Part shown: piece after piece, positions 43,869 through 54,350 of the stretch | How positions within the stretch are numbered: position 1 is the first letter of the stretch | How the letters are laid out: each line of letters starts with the position of its first letter | NCBI RefSeq assembly: GCF_000775915.1 | Contig: NZ_BBLT01000009.1 | Coordinates: 124,001-188,000 of the forward strand | DNA from: Sporocytophaga myxococcoides | Lineage (GTDB): Bacteria > Bacteroidota > Bacteroidia > Cytophagales > Cytophagaceae | Reading direction: 5' to 3' | Length of the DNA stretch: 64,000 nucleotides | Made by a program: the position numbers and the translations under genes | Notes under the pieces: model-generated | Seen by the model: only the letters and a program-made list of their open reading frames with translations | What the model was told of the DNA's origin: nothing | The model's database searches: none

Positions 43869-45959
43869 TTAGCTTACAGAAAGCAATGAAGCAATAACCA
43901 TTGCTACAATAGAAACAAGCTTTATAAGAATATTCAATGAAGGTCCGGAAGTATCTTTAAACGGATCTCCCACTGTATCACCAACTACTGCAGCTTTATG
44001 TGGATCAGACCCTTTAAAGTATTTTTTACCATTGATATCAACTCCGGTTTCAAACATCTTTTTAGCATTATCCCATGCGCCACCTGCATTTGATTGAAAA
44101 AACGCCATCATAACTCCAGAAACAAGCACTCCTGCAAGGAAACCTCCTAAAGCCATTTTACCAAGTGTAAATCCAACTATCAGCGGAAATGTCAGCGCAA
44201 TTGCTCCAGGTAGAATCATATGACGTAATGCTGCTCTTGTTGATATGGTTATACACTTCTCATAGTCTGCTTCCGCTTTTCCTTCCATGATACCTTTGAT
44301 CTCTCTGAACTGTCTTCTGACTTCTTCTACCATAGCATTGGCAGATTGGCCTACAGCCTGAATGGCAAATCCGGAAAACAGAAATGGTGTCATACCACCA
44401 ATAAGTAACCCGGCAAGTACTTTTGCATTTGCAATATCAATCACCTGAAGACCTGAAGTCTCCATATAAGCTGAGAACATTGCAAGAGATGTTAGCGCTG
44501 CAGATGCAATGGCAAATCCTTTACCTATCGCAGCAGTAGTATTTCCAACAGAATCGAGAACATCTGTTTTCTCACGAACTTCTTTCGGCAGAGCTGCCAT
44601 TTCAGCAATTCCACCTGCATTATCTGCAATAGGTCCGAATGCATCAATTGCTAGCTGAATACCTGTAGTAGCCATCATTCCTGATGCAGCAATTGCTACA
44701 CCATAAAGACCTGCCATTTCAAAGGCGAAAATAATACCCAAAGACAAGATCACAACAGGAATTGCTGTAGAAAACATTCCAACACTCAGACCTGCAATTA
44801 TGTTGGTTGCCGCGCCGGTCATAGACTGACGGGCGATCATTGTTACAGGCCCTCTGTCTTTTCCAGTATAATACTCAATGACAAGACTGATCAGTGTACC
44901 AACCAATAAACCGATGATTACTGAATAAAATATATTCACAGACCCGACAGACAATCCATTAATGTTGATATGCTTATCAAACATGAAGTCTATGATAAAA
45001 TAAGATGCAATGGCTGTTAGTATTACCGCTCCGAAGTTTCCGACATTCAATGCTACCTGAGGACTTCCTTTCTCTCCTACTTTTACGAAAAAAGAAGCTA
45101 TAATTGAAAAGACGAGTCCTGCAGCAGCAAGGAATAAAGGAAGCAATATTGCAGGATTAGTACCTGAGACATCTTTAGTCATAGGTGCGACCGTTAGCCC
45201 AAGTACCATAGTCGCAAGTATTGTGCTGACATAAGATCCGAAAAGATCGGCTCCCATACCTGCTACGTCACCTACGTTATCACCAACATTATCTGCAATT
45301 ACAGCAGGATTTCTTGGATCATCTTCTGGAATACCAGCTTCTACTTTTCCAACCAGGTCAGCACCAACATCTGCAGCTTTAGTATAGATACCTCCGCCCA
45401 CTCTGGCAAATAGTGCAAGACTTTCTGCTCCCAGAGAAAATCCTATCATTACTTCAAGCACCTTCTTTACTCTCCAGGGCTCAATGCCTAAAACAGTATG
45501 AATATTACTGAATAACAGGAATAAAACACTTAAACCAAGAATTCCTATAGCAACAACATTTATCCCCATCACCATACCACCGGTAAAGGATACATCAAGT
45601 GCTTTAGAAAGACTTGTTCTGGCAGCCTGGGTTGTTCTTACATTACTTTTCGTGGCGATTTTCATACCAAGAAAACCTGCAAGAGCTGAAAAGCATGCAC
45701 CTACAACAAAGGCTACGCCGATTAACCAGTGCGAATTTTCTTCTTCAGCTAAGAATGAAAGCAGCACAGCAATAACGATGACAAATATCGACAAGGCTTT
45801 GTATTCAGCCTTTAGAAATGATAATGCACCATCAGCTATATGCTTAGCTATTTCAGTCATTTTGCCCTCTCCTGCAGGCTGACTGTTTACCCATTTAGTT
45901 TTAAAAAAAGTAAATATCAGAGCTAACACTCCGAGAATGATAATTCCAAAAATCTCCAT
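43869..45959 (-). CDS. hppA: Membrane-bound ion-pumping pyrophosphatase
   Basis: Sixteen membrane helices in 696 residues match the family length. The substrate site shows [20 protein letters not shown] and [17 protein letters not shown], and later [20 protein letters not shown]. The enzyme hydrolyses cytoplasmic pyrophosphate and pumps H+ or Na+ out of the cytoplasm. [11 protein letters not shown] carries Ala where K+-independent enzymes have Lys, so K+ dependence is predicted; many K+-dependent bacterial members pump Na+, yet the ion cannot be fixed here. A TAAATTTG box on the minus strand at 46013-46020 lies 54 bases before the start. Confidence 0.96.
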   Translation of the reverse strand: MEIFGIIILGVLALIFTFFKTKWVNSQPAGEGKMTEIAKHIADGALSFLKAEYKALSIFVIVIAVLLSFLAEEENSHWLIGVAFVVGACFSALAGFLGMKIATKSNVRTTQAARTSLSKALDVSFTGGMVMGINVVAIGILGLSVLFLLFSNIHTVLGIEPWRVKKVLEVMIGFSLGAESLALFARVGGGIYTKAADVGADLVGKVEAGIPEDDPRNPAVIADNVGDNVGDVAGMGADLFGSYVSTILATMVLGLTVAPMTKDVSGTNPAILLPLFLAAAGLVFSIIASFFVKVGEKGSPQVALNVGNFGAVILTAIASYFIIDFMFDKHININGLSVGSVNIFYSVIIGLLVGTLISLVIEYYTGKDRGPVTMIARQSMTGAATNIIAGLSVGMFSTAIPVVILSLGIIFAFEMAGLYGVAIAASGMMATTGIQLAIDAFGPIADNAGGIAEMAALPKEVREKTDVLDSVGNTTAAIGKGFAIASAALTSLAMFSAYMETSGLQVIDIANAKVLAGLLIGGMTPFLFSGFAIQAVGQSANAMVEEVRRQFREIKGIMEGKAEADYEKCITISTRAALRHMILPGAIALTFPLIVGFTLGKMALGGFLAGVLVSGVMMAFFQSNAGGAWDNAKKMFETGVDINGKKYFKGSDPHKAAVVGDTVGDPFKDTSGPSLNILIKLVSIVAMVIASLLSVS

Positions 45960-46012
45960 TTTAATTAGTTTAGGTTATTAATTAATTAGTAAACAAGATT
46001 TAATTTAACTAT

Positions 46013-46020
46013 CAAATTTA
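46013..46020 (-). promoter_or_regulatory. hppA: Candidate -7 box for pyrophosphatase gene
   Basis: On the minus strand the sequence is TAAATTTG, matching TAnnTTTG. A TTTTG lies upstream but at a spacing shorter than the usual 19-20 bases, so the call is tentative. Confidence 0.35.
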
Positions 46021-46039
46021 CAGTAATTTAATTCAAAAC

Positions 46040-47653
46040 CTAAAAGATAAAATCGGTAGACATGAAACTGGAATGATTTTCTTTTACGATCTCTTTTATA
46101 ATTACTTTATTTGGTTCTATCTCTTTAGCAGCTACAATTGTTCTGATTGAAAATGCTCTTAAAGCATCCTCTACTGAAAGAGTACCTTCTGCAGAATCTT
46201 TTCTTCCATTAAATGGAAAAACGTCCGGTCCTCTTTGACACTGGCTGTTAATATTCACTCTGCAAACCTGATTTACAAGTCTGTCTACAAGATAGGCCAA
46301 TTCCTGTGAATCACTTCCAAACAAGCTTACCTGCTGCCCATAGTTAGAGTTAACAATGTAATCAATTGGCTCCTGAACATCATCGAAAGCAACAACAGGT
46401 ACTGCTGGTCCGAATTGTTCTTCATGGAAAATCTTCATTGATGAATCTACCGGAAATAAAATCGCAGGATTAAAGTATGTATTGCAAATTGCACCGCCAT
46501 TTGGATTTACCACTTTTGCACCTTTAGATTCGGCATCCTTAATTAAATCAGTCAGGTACCCAGGTTTTTCAGGCTCTGGAAGCGGAGTAATGGAAACACC
46601 ATCTTCCCAAGGCATTCCCCTTTTAAGTTTATCCAGCTCAGTTACGAATTTCTGTATAAACTGATCTTTAATTTTATTATGAACAAAAATGATTTTTAAT
46701 GCTGTACAACGCTGTCCATTAAAAGAAAGTGATCCTAATAAACACTCCTTAACAGCATTATCAAGATCAGCATGAGGAAGTACGATACCAGGATTTTTAG
46801 CTTCAAGAGCTAAAACTGATCTCAGTCTGTTAGGCTTTGGATGCTGACTTTTAAGTACGTTTGCTGATTTACTTGTCCCGATAAATGCCAACACATCAAT
46901 TTTACCAGTTGACATTAAAGGTCCTACTGTAGCTCTGCCTCTTCCGTATACTATGTTTACAACTCCCTTAGGAAAACATTCCCGGAAAGCTTCAAGTAAA
47001 GGTCTGTGAAGGAGCACACCGATTTTCGCAGGTTTAAATACGATGGTATTTCCCATAATCAGAGCAGGAATAAGAGTGGTGAAAGTCTCGTTCAAAGGAT
47101 AGTTGTATGGTCCCATACAAAGAACTACCCCAAGCGGCCCCCTTCTTACTTTCCCGATAATCCCCTGTTCAATTTCAAATCTTGATGATTTTCTGTCGAG
47201 TATTTTTAATGCATTAATTGTATCGTTTATGTATTCTACAGTTCTGTCAAATTCCTTCTCCGAATCCTTTAGTGGTTTTCCAGTTTCCCACATAAGCATG
47301 TTGACCACTTCCCACTTCTTTTCCTTCATCTTCCAGGTAAACTTTTCAACAGCTTTAATTCTCTGATCTACCTGCATCATTGGCCACTCACCTGTTCCAT
47401 TTTTATAGGCGTTGGCCGCAGCATCCATAGCTTCAAATGCTTCCTTTTCAGTCAATAAAGGAAAGCTCCCTAACTCAACCTGAGTCAGGGTTCCATCTTT
47501 TTCAATACAAACAGGTGAAAAAACCTTTTGTGTTGCCCCTTCTGCATGCTTAATTTCTCCATTGATCAAATATTCCTTTTGGTGTAAAGGTCCGTTCAGC
47601 TTTACTGAAGCAGGTATATTCTCTTCTTTTGGAAAAAGATTTTCAAAATTCAT
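46040..47653 (-). CDS. gapN: NADP-dependent glyceraldehyde-3-phosphate dehydrogenase (aldehyde dehydrogenase family)
   Basis: The protein is a full aldehyde dehydrogenase of 537 residues: cofactor site [17 protein letters not shown] and FKPAKIGVL, catalytic Glu in [20 protein letters not shown] and catalytic Cys in [15 protein letters not shown]. These motifs, with [20 protein letters not shown], fit non-phosphorylating GapN, which oxidises glyceraldehyde 3-phosphate to 3-phosphoglycerate and makes NADPH. The C-terminal [18 protein letters not shown] is also characteristic. It is monocistronic and cytoplasmic. A related semialdehyde dehydrogenase cannot be excluded. Confidence 0.88.
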   Translation of the reverse strand: MNFENLFPKEENIPASVKLNGPLHQKEYLINGEIKHAEGATQKVFSPVCIEKDGTLTQVELGSFPLLTEKEAFEAMDAAANAYKNGTGEWPMMQVDQRIKAVEKFTWKMKEKKWEVVNMLMWETGKPLKDSEKEFDRTVEYINDTINALKILDRKSSRFEIEQGIIGKVRRGPLGVVLCMGPYNYPLNETFTTLIPALIMGNTIVFKPAKIGVLLHRPLLEAFRECFPKGVVNIVYGRGRATVGPLMSTGKIDVLAFIGTSKSANVLKSQHPKPNRLRSVLALEAKNPGIVLPHADLDNAVKECLLGSLSFNGQRCTALKIIFVHNKIKDQFIQKFVTELDKLKRGMPWEDGVSITPLPEPEKPGYLTDLIKDAESKGAKVVNPNGGAICNTYFNPAILFPVDSSMKIFHEEQFGPAVPVVAFDDVQEPIDYIVNSNYGQQVSLFGSDSQELAYLVDRLVNQVCRVNINSQCQRGPDVFPFNGRKDSAEGTLSVEDALRAFSIRTIVAAKEIEPNKVIIKEIVKENHSSFMSTDFIF

Positions 47654-47682
47654 ATTGGTTTATTGTTATCTGTTTAGTTTTT

Positions 47683-48078
47683 CTATTTTTTATCTGATGC
47701 TACTACCACCGGCAATTTCAACTGATTAGTAACATCTATTATGCTGATAAGTTTTTGAACTTCCAGAGTTCTGTCCATTTTCAGCACAATTGTAGGATTT
47801 TCCAGCCTTTGAGTTGTGGCTTCAAGTTGAGATTTTAATGCATCAAAATTAACTTCGTCCTTACCTATAAAGATCTTAGAATCCTTGTCTACTGTAAGAT
47901 TTACTACTTGTCTTGGAACAGCTGACCCTGTTTTTGCCTGAGGTAACAATACTTTAATAGCGTCTGGACTTGCAAGCGTAGACAGCATAAGAAAGAATAC
48001 CAACAGGAAAAACAAAATATCTGACAAAGCTGCAGCTTCAACCGCAACATGAGTCTTTTTACGCCTTTTGATCTTCAT
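47683..48078 (-). CDS. exbD: ExbD/TolR biopolymer transport protein
   Basis: A short cytoplasmic head (MKIKRRKKTHVAVEAAALSD), one membrane helix with the conserved Asp near its start (LSDILFFLLVFFLMLSTL) and a periplasmic domain (DAIKVLLPQAKTGSA; IFIGKDEVNFDALKSQLEA; KLPVVVASDKK). The Asp carries protons that drive the complex. The Met at 48078 is preferred over the frame start at 48102 because the sequence from MKIKRRKK is standard; either way the start overlaps the end of the ExbB-like gene. The pair energises TonB-dependent receptors such as the one at 38628. No TonB gene is adjacent. Confidence 0.92.
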   Translation of the reverse strand: MKIKRRKKTHVAVEAAALSDILFFLLVFFLMLSTLASPDAIKVLLPQAKTGSAVPRQVVNLTVDKDSKIFIGKDEVNFDALKSQLEATTQRLENPTIVLKMDRTLEVQKLISIIDVTNQLKLPVVVASDKK

Positions 48079-48763
48079 ATACTGGTTTGTGTAATATGTC
48101 AAGGAAATCGATAGCCTGTAACTCCAGAGTTGTTACATTTTTCTCAATCATGGAATTGAGGATGGTATAAAAAATATGTGCGATGATACCAACAATCAGA
48201 CCAGCCGAAGAAGTTATCATTTTCTGATAAATACCGCCTGAAATTACACCTATACTGATATTGTCATTTGCTGCAATATCCTGAAATGTATGTATCATAC
48301 CAAATACAGTACCAAGGAAACCAAGCATAGGAGCTACGGCAGCAATACCGACAAGCAATCCCATATTTTTTTCCATTTTGGAAACTTCCACAGCAGCTAC
48401 GTTTTCCATTGCACTTTCAATATCTCTGATAGATGAACCTAAACGGATGATGGCTTTTTCAAGCATTCTGGCAACTGGCAGGGATGAATTTTCACACAAT
48501 CTTAATGCCTCTGAAGTTTTACCTGTTTGTACTTTCTCTTTTACAATAGATAAAAGTCCCTTATCAGGCTGAGCGTTATTTTTAATATAAAGAAATCGTT
48601 CGATGAATATGTAAAAAGAAATTAAGGAAAGTAAAAGAATGGGAAGCATGATTAAACCACCCATCATGATTAATTGAAGGTAAGAAATCCCTTCTTTAGG
48701 ATTTGAGCCGGCAGCTGAAGCAACAGCTAAAGCCGAGTCCGCCACTTGTAATAAAATTGTCAT
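48059..48763 (-). CDS. exbB: ExbB/TolQ/MotA-family proton channel protein
   Basis: Three membrane helices are visible: one near residues 30-50 (MMGGLIMLPILLLSLISFYI), then the pair around GLLVGIAAVAPMLGFLGTVFG and ITSSAGLIVGIIAHIFYTIL. The motif APMLGFLGTVFGMIHTF is the family signature. With ExbD it forms the inner-membrane motor that uses proton flow to energise TonB. The extended N-terminus (about 30 residues with DSALAVASAAGSN) is common in Bacteroidetes. Its stop overlaps the ExbD start by 20 bases, so the two are co-translated. Confidence 0.93.
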   Translation of the reverse strand: MTILLQVADSALAVASAAGSNPKEGISYLQLIMMGGLIMLPILLLSLISFYIFIERFLYIKNNAQPDKGLLSIVKEKVQTGKTSEALRLCENSSLPVARMLEKAIIRLGSSIRDIESAMENVAAVEVSKMEKNMGLLVGIAAVAPMLGFLGTVFGMIHTFQDIAANDNISIGVISGGIYQKMITSSAGLIVGIIAHIFYTILNSMIEKNVTTLELQAIDFLDILHKPVYEDQKA

Positions 48764-49200
48764 ACTTTAATTTTAGTCCTTGTTTTAGTTATTATCTCTT
48801 TAATTATCCGATTATCAATATTTATTCCAGTTAGTATTCTAAACGTAAGTTCTTATTTTAAATTTCAAGTTCTGATTCTAGGGCAATTATAAATCCCTTT
48901 ATTAATCATTTAAGTTCCCTAACTGGAGTTTTTATAGTCAATTCAGGAATATTTTTAGTTTTTTTTGCCCTGAGATTATTTACCATTTACATATAAAAAT
49001 ATCGAAACACATCCCTAAATCTACTAACATACAAATATTCAACAATTTATATAATTTAAATTCTATTTACGGAATAGTAATATTACTATATTCCTAATAT
49101 AATTAGCGGCAAATATATGAATTTAACTTAATTCCTTAACAAGGATATTTTTCTATTAGGAAGGATATGTTAAATCTTTGGCTCATAAATTTTTATTTTG
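48764..49200. other. AT-rich intergenic region upstream of exbBD
   Basis: About 440 very AT-rich bases between the exbBD operon start and the terminator of the GDSL gene. It should hold the exbBD promoter. I could not support a specific promoter, RNA or repeat. Confidence 0.4.
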
Positions 49201-49220
49201 CTTTAAACGTGATAAAAAAA

Positions 49221-49249
49221 AGAGGTTGCCCGAATACCAGACAACCTCT
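49221..49249 (-). terminator. Terminator of the GDSL / FadL operon
   Basis: AGAGGTTG pairs with CAACCTCT across a 13-base loop; on the minus strand the stem runs into eight T residues. It lies 21 bases after the GDSL gene's stop codon. Confidence 0.8.
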
Positions 49250-49269
49250 GTTTATAAAGTTTTAAACTT

Positions 49270-50601
49270 TTATGGGAAAACAATGCCAGGATATGAGGCA
49301 ACATTGACCTGAGGCAAAGTTGATCCATATTTAAGATTTATAGCATTAATAAATCCGTTAGCAACAACGGCATTTCCCTGAGGTGTAAGGTGAATTCCAT
49401 CCAAAGAAAATGCTCCACCGGTCACAAATGTTGTTGTAAATGTGAGACCATTAAAAGTCAAACCTGTACTAAGAGAAGACAGCAATGATGCCATATCCGC
49501 AAATGCCAGATCTTTTTGCTGTGCTACAGTCACGATTGCCTGATTATATGCAGCTGTTGCAGCTTTAACATTGGCAATTTCAGTCTGATCAAGGACATAT
49601 TTGCCTGGAATTGGGGTTTGACTTCCCCAACCATAACATTTTATGGAATCCTGAGGGATCGTTAATAAAATTAATTCATCGCTTTTTATTTGTCTTCTAC
49701 CTCCCGGAGCATTCTGATCACTAATGATAAAAGGATTTTGTCCAAGATTGAATGTAATTCCTAAGGGACCGTAGTTAAGGTTTAGGGCATCTACCTGCGC
49801 CTGAGAAGTTAATACCAATCCATTGTAAGGTACTGTTGTGAAGAATGGAATTTTTGTTATATCAGTAATGTTTGCAATTACTCCTTTAGCTCCCCCTGCC
49901 AATAATGTATTTACAATTGCATTCAGATATTGAGTAAAGGCAACTGGATTTGTAATACTGTCCCCTCCTCCTTCTCCACCTGTTGTAGCATATCCAAGTA
50001 CGTCATTATTCCCAATCCAAAAAGAAACAAAGGAAGGATTTTGAGCTGCCGCATCTCCTACCACTGTGGAAACTCCCGGATTACTGGCTATCCGATAGTA
50101 AAAAGGATTACCTCCTTGATCTAAAGATCTGCCAAATAAAGGAGTCAGTAAATGAAATGACTTTGCTCCGGGGACTCCCATATTATTAAATGGTCCTGTC
50201 GACCCTATAGGTGCAAGATTCAGGAGATTGGGGGTTCCTGCAAAAACAGGCCCCAAAGAAGTTACTCCTTTACAATCTGTTACGGTACCCAAAACCCTTT
50301 TGGTAACTGGTTGGCCATTTTGAACACCGATTCCATTTTCATCTACCATGTAGGGAATCTTAAATGGACCTCCTCCGGCTAATGAAAATTGCTGAGCAAG
50401 AATATTAGGAAAAGCATATGACTGCCCGGATTTGTAAAGGGCTCCATTTGAATAACCAGCTGTTAAAGAATTTCCGACTGCTACGTACTTTGAAAAATCA
50501 GCAGTTCCGGAAGTGATTGTAACATCTTCTTTTATATCCGGTTTGCATCCAAATGTTAAAATTGCCAGAGCAATATACAAATGTGCTATCTTAAGTTTCA
50601 T
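49270..50601 (-). CDS. SGNH/GDSL-family hydrolase, lipoprotein
   Basis: The Met at 50601 starts a lipoprotein signal (MKLKIAHLYIALAILTFGC, lipidated Cys19); an AAAGGAAC site lies just before it, and the longer frame from 50655 would overlap the upstream gene. SGNH blocks: block I AVGNSLTAGYSNG (Ser, with Asn in place of the usual Asp), block II GVPGAKS, block III WIGNNDVLGY and block V DGIHLTPQGNAVVANGF with the catalytic Asp-His. It is an envelope-anchored esterase or lipase. It follows a FadL-like porin gene by 13 bases, which suggests that it releases fatty acids taken up by that porin. Confidence 0.9.
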   Translation of the reverse strand: MKLKIAHLYIALAILTFGCKPDIKEDVTITSGTADFSKYVAVGNSLTAGYSNGALYKSGQSYAFPNILAQQFSLAGGGPFKIPYMVDENGIGVQNGQPVTKRVLGTVTDCKGVTSLGPVFAGTPNLLNLAPIGSTGPFNNMGVPGAKSFHLLTPLFGRSLDQGGNPFYYRIASNPGVSTVVGDAAAQNPSFVSFWIGNNDVLGYATTGGEGGGDSITNPVAFTQYLNAIVNTLLAGGAKGVIANITDITKIPFFTTVPYNGLVLTSQAQVDALNLNYGPLGITFNLGQNPFIISDQNAPGGRRQIKSDELILLTIPQDSIKCYGWGSQTPIPGKYVLDQTEIANVKAATAAYNQAIVTVAQQKDLAFADMASLLSSLSTGLTFNGLTFTTTFVTGGAFSLDGIHLTPQGNAVVANGFINAINLKYGSTLPQVNVASYPGIVFP

Positions 50602-50614
50602 AGTTCCTTTCTGA

Positions 50615-51841
50615 TTAAAAATTATATGATAAGCCAATTCCCGGAATGTATGCATAGGTTTTGTATGCCCCTTTAAAATTCGCAGGTGCGTACTCCGAAT
50701 CTCGTTTCAGCTGATTGACAAATAAAAATGACAAGTCTATACTTAATTTCTCTGAGGGATAAATGGAAAGCCCTGCAGATAGCCCGATTCTATTTCCATC
50801 GGGCGTTTCAGGATTTACATAATCTTTTCTTATAGGAGTTTGATCATAATATCCACCCAGTCTCACAGTAAACATATCAGTGGCTTTATATTGCCCTCCT
50901 AGTCTGAATATAAAAGTATTTTCATACTTTCTTGGATTTCTGGAATCAGGTAATGATGGTGTATTTTGTTTGAAATCAAAAATCAGTGAATCATAAGCGC
51001 TCCATCTAACATAATCAACCTGAGCTCCGATCAGGAATTTATCATTGATATTATATGAGATCCCACCACTGAAAGTAGCCGGTAGTGGAAGAGTGGCATT
51101 AAATTTATTTCCTGCAGGAAAATTTGGTGATAATGATGAGGGTACAGTAAAATTAGCATCCCCGTCTTTAAGATCCATCTTTATTTTAGACCTGTAATTC
51201 AAACCTATTGTCAGGGCTTCTATTGGTTTAAAAGATATTCCAACATTATACCCCCAATTGGTTGCATGCCCTTTTAAATTGACTTGGCCTGAACTTCCAT
51301 CAGCAAAAGTTACCGGTAATGCCCTGTTAAGATCTACCTTTCCATAGGCAAATACAAGTCCTGCACCTATACCAAGCTTATCACCTATTTTATAAGAAAG
51401 GGTTGGTTGGAACAATATGGATTTTAATTTAATATCCTGTATCAAATATTTTCCACCCCAGTTATCACCCCATACAATGGAACTGCCAAATGGGGTATAC
51501 ACTCCTATTCCTGCACTTAAATCATCAGTAATTTTGGCACTGGCAAATACTGAGAAAGGTGTAGACAAAGGGTTATCTGTCCTGGCAGTAAAACCCGCAT
51601 CGGCAGAGCGGAATTGGGTGTATGAAAATATACCACTTACGCTCCCTGTAATGCTATATTTGTCTTTAATTAAAGACAATGCTCCTGGATTAAAGAAAAT
51701 AGAACCAGCATCCATCGTAAGCCCTGTACCAATATGCCCCATTCCGATATATCGAATTCCAATGAGATTTACCTGGTACCCTCCAGCTTTTGCCAAATAG
51801 GCAGCTGATAAGAATATCACAAAAAATAAAAGTTTTTTCAT
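50615..51841 (-). CDS. FadL/OmpP1/TodX-family outer-membrane transporter
   Basis: The signal peptide (MKKLLFFVIFLSAAYLAKA) is directly followed by the FadL-family N-terminal plug region: GGYQVNLIGIRYIGMGHIGT and GSIFFNPGALSLI (the NPA-like motif). A 14-strand barrel follows, with repeating units such as LSYKIGDKLGIGAGLVFAYG and YNVGISFKPIEALTIGLNYR, and ends in LSYNF. FadL proteins let long-chain fatty acids or aromatic hydrocarbons cross the outer membrane. It is first in an operon with a GDSL lipoprotein esterase. Confidence 0.94.
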   Translation of the reverse strand: MKKLLFFVIFLSAAYLAKAGGYQVNLIGIRYIGMGHIGTGLTMDAGSIFFNPGALSLIKDKYSITGSVSGIFSYTQFRSADAGFTARTDNPLSTPFSVFASAKITDDLSAGIGVYTPFGSSIVWGDNWGGKYLIQDIKLKSILFQPTLSYKIGDKLGIGAGLVFAYGKVDLNRALPVTFADGSSGQVNLKGHATNWGYNVGISFKPIEALTIGLNYRSKIKMDLKDGDANFTVPSSLSPNFPAGNKFNATLPLPATFSGGISYNINDKFLIGAQVDYVRWSAYDSLIFDFKQNTPSLPDSRNPRKYENTFIFRLGGQYKATDMFTVRLGGYYDQTPIRKDYVNPETPDGNRIGLSAGLSIYPSEKLSIDLSFLFVNQLKRDSEYAPANFKGAYKTYAYIPGIGLSYNF

Positions 51842-52097
51842 GTTTTATTGATTTAAAAATTGTTGGTATAACTGGTAGATTGAATAATTGTTTAAGGGTC
51901 TTAAGACTTGATTTTTTAAAAAATGCTGTTAAATAATCATTAAATCTATGTTTCGATTAATATTATTCTTGCATAAAGCCTAAATTTGAATCACCTAGTC
52001 TTTGCGATGTTTTAGGAGTTACAACACACACCTGTCTAGGAAAAATTCTTTTGTCAAGTTGCTTCAATTAATTATTTTCGAACAAATTACCGCATTT

Positions 52098-53045
52098 GTG
52101 AACAAGTTATTATTGATATTCTTTGCCGTATTCATATTCTCCTGTGATGGCACTAATACCTTAAATCTTTCTTCAGCAGTTTTAGAAAATTCTGTTACTG
52201 AAATTAAAAAAGATACTACTCTTGAAAATAAGGTTTCAAATCAGATAAAAATTTCTATCAAAGGCAGCACTACAGTGGCTCCGGTTATGGAAAAGTTAAT
52301 TTCAAGGTTTGAAAAAAAGAATAATTTATATGTTTTTCATATAGAAGCTTCCGGAAGCCAGTCTGGAATAGAAACGTTAAAAACGCAAGATGCAGACATA
52401 GCCATGACTTCAGCAATAATGAATGAAAATCATAAATATGATTTTCATAAAAGAAAGCTTGATTTCGTTGAACTATATCTTGGTGGTGATGCACTTGCTA
52501 TTATTGTAAATGTAAATAATAAAGTTAGGGGCTTAACGAAAGAAATGGTAAAAGAAATTTTTACAGGAAACATTAATGAGTGGGAAGTAAGTACTGGCCT
52601 TAATAAGCAAATACGCATCTTTGGAAGAGATAGCACATCGGGTACATATCGATATTTTAAGGAACAAATACTGAACAATGAAAACTTTTCTGAAACTACA
52701 GTACACCTTAAAAACAGTAAAGATATAATTGATTCTGTTCGCAAATATCAAAATGCAATTGGGTATGTTTCATTTGCACAATTGAATTACTCAGTAGAAC
52801 CACTTGATATCTCTTTTGATAAAGGGAAAACTTTCATAAAACTAAGAAATGAACACGTGGAAAATTTCCACTATAAATTTGTAAGGCCTTTATATCTGTA
52901 TTATACCGCTGATACTTATATAAAATTAAAAGCCTTTATTGATTTTATAAAAAGTGAGGAAGGAAAAGAAATTATCTTTAATGAAGGGTACATTCCTGTC
53001 AGCAGTTCTCTAATTAGCGGAAAACATCATAAAGAAATTCAGTAA
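52098..53045 (+). CDS. PstS-like phosphate-binding lipoprotein
   Basis: The GTG at 52098 begins a lipoprotein signal (VNKLLLIFFAVFIFSC), so it is preferred to the frame start at 52002, whose extra 32 residues do not look like an export signal. The mature protein is a type II periplasmic binding protein with the PstS signatures IKGSTTVAPVMEKLISRF, EASGSQSGIETL and GRDSTSGTYRYFKEQIL. It binds phosphate or a similar oxyanion in the periplasm. No PstC, PstA or PstB genes follow, so it may act as a sensor or use a distant transporter. Similar lone PstS-like lipoproteins occur in Bacteroidetes. Confidence 0.88.
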   Translation: MNKLLLIFFAVFIFSCDGTNTLNLSSAVLENSVTEIKKDTTLENKVSNQIKISIKGSTTVAPVMEKLISRFEKKNNLYVFHIEASGSQSGIETLKTQDADIAMTSAIMNENHKYDFHKRKLDFVELYLGGDALAIIVNVNNKVRGLTKEMVKEIFTGNINEWEVSTGLNKQIRIFGRDSTSGTYRYFKEQILNNENFSETTVHLKNSKDIIDSVRKYQNAIGYVSFAQLNYSVEPLDISFDKGKTFIKLRNEHVENFHYKFVRPLYLYYTADTYIKLKAFIDFIKSEEGKEIIFNEGYIPVSSSLISGKHHKEIQ

Positions 53046-53099
53046 AAGAAGATTCAGTGCTTTAATTAAACAAGAGATTCTGTTCTCTGTTTCTCTTAA

Positions 53100-53573
53100 A
53101 TGAAAGATGAACAGAAAAGCATTCGGATTCAACTTTTGAACATGCTGGAAAAAGACCAGGCCCACATCTCATTTGAAGACGCAGTTAAGGGTATAGATTA
53201 CAAAACGGCAGGAAAATCAGAAACAATTTTCCCATATAATATCTGGCAACTAAGTTCCCATATTCAGTTTACACAAAAAGATATTCTTGAATTTTGTACC
53301 AATACCAAATATCAAGAACCAAAGTGGCCTGATGATTACTGGCCTGCAGATACTGAACCTACAATTCAGCAATGGCAAGAGTGCCTACGCAATTTCAAAG
53401 AGGATAGAAATTCTTTTGTAAATTTGATCAAAGACTCTTCTTCTAATCTTCTGGCCCCTATTCCAAATGGGACAGGGCAAAACCTTTTAAGGGAAGCCAT
53501 ATTAATCTGCGATCATACAGCTTACCATACAGGTCAGATAGTTCTTTTAAGGAAGTTATTAAGAATTTGGTGA
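53100..53573 (+). CDS. DinB-family protein
   Basis: A 157-residue four-helix protein with a probable metal-binding His triad: His in IWQLSSHIQFTQKD and the pair in CDHTAYHTGQIVLLRKLL. Members are metal-dependent thiol transferases or unknown enzymes; the name comes from a DNA-damage-inducible protein, but that does not tell the function. Ends three bases from the convergent START-domain gene. It follows the PstS-like gene by 54 bases and may be cotranscribed with it. Confidence 0.9.
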   Translation: MKDEQKSIRIQLLNMLEKDQAHISFEDAVKGIDYKTAGKSETIFPYNIWQLSSHIQFTQKDILEFCTNTKYQEPKWPDDYWPADTEPTIQQWQECLRNFKEDRNSFVNLIKDSSSNLLAPIPNGTGQNLLREAILICDHTAYHTGQIVLLRKLLRIW

Positions 53574-53575
53574 AA

Positions 53576-54208
53576 TTAATGGAATCTTTTCTCTACTTCT
53601 TTTTTCAAATTTTGAGCTGTTATAAGCGGACCTTCTGTTGACCCAAGATTATAGAGCCATGCTGGAATTGCTCCGGAAGGATCAACTCTCATTTCGTAAA
53701 TTACCTGACATGAATTATCTGTAATCGGTGTTATTTTCCAAAGTGTCTGGTAATGTTTAATTCTGACTCTTCCACTTCTTTCAGGCAGGTAATCCGGAAT
53801 TCCTTTACCAGTTAAAATGTATTCTCCATTGGGATTTTCTGCAATTTTAAGGTGCACAATCATATCACGGTCTTGTATTGGCCATGGTGCACTCGTCATC
53901 TGATAATGGTAATATTCGTTTTCATTAACCTTTTTCAACAACTTTGCTTCACTGCATTTATAAACCCAATTTGTATATTTTTCCTTATCTTTAAGTATTT
54001 CAAGCACTTTAGCTGCAGAATAATTGATGCTGGTTTCTATTTTAATTTTTTTGATACCCGCATCTTTATCTCCGGTATAAATTTTAATTCCTTCCTGCTC
54101 CTTTTTTAATTCCCAATCACCCCCTACAGATGTAAAGGCTAAAAGTATATTTAAGAACAGCAGAGAAAATGTTAGTTTAATCACGTTTAATTTTGTTTTT
54201 CTATTCAA
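53576..54208 (-). CDS. Exported START-domain lipid-binding-like protein
   Basis: A hydrophobic signal or anchor (LTFSLLFLNILLAFT) is followed by a complete START/SRPBCC fold: WELKKEQEGIKIYTGDKDAG, YTNWVYKCSEAKLLKKVN, SAPWPIQDRDMIVHLKIAE and IYEMRVDPSGAIPAWLYN. START domains bind lipids or sterols in a deep groove. Being exported, it probably handles lipids in the periplasm. It is 210 residues, the family's normal size, and is monocistronic. Confidence 0.88.
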   Translation of the reverse strand: MNRKTKLNVIKLTFSLLFLNILLAFTSVGGDWELKKEQEGIKIYTGDKDAGIKKIKIETSINYSAAKVLEILKDKEKYTNWVYKCSEAKLLKKVNENEYYHYQMTSAPWPIQDRDMIVHLKIAENPNGEYILTGKGIPDYLPERSGRVRIKHYQTLWKITPITDNSCQVIYEMRVDPSGAIPAWLYNLGSTEGPLITAQNLKKEVEKRFH

Positions 54209-54350
54209 ATAAATTTTCAGCCAACTTAAAAAATAATTTAATATTAATTAACTGAGCTAATATGTATATGTTACGATTATAATGGGATTAAATATACATA
54301 CTTGGGATAAAAGCTTAAAACAATAAAATAAGTTCTTTGTGATCCATCTT

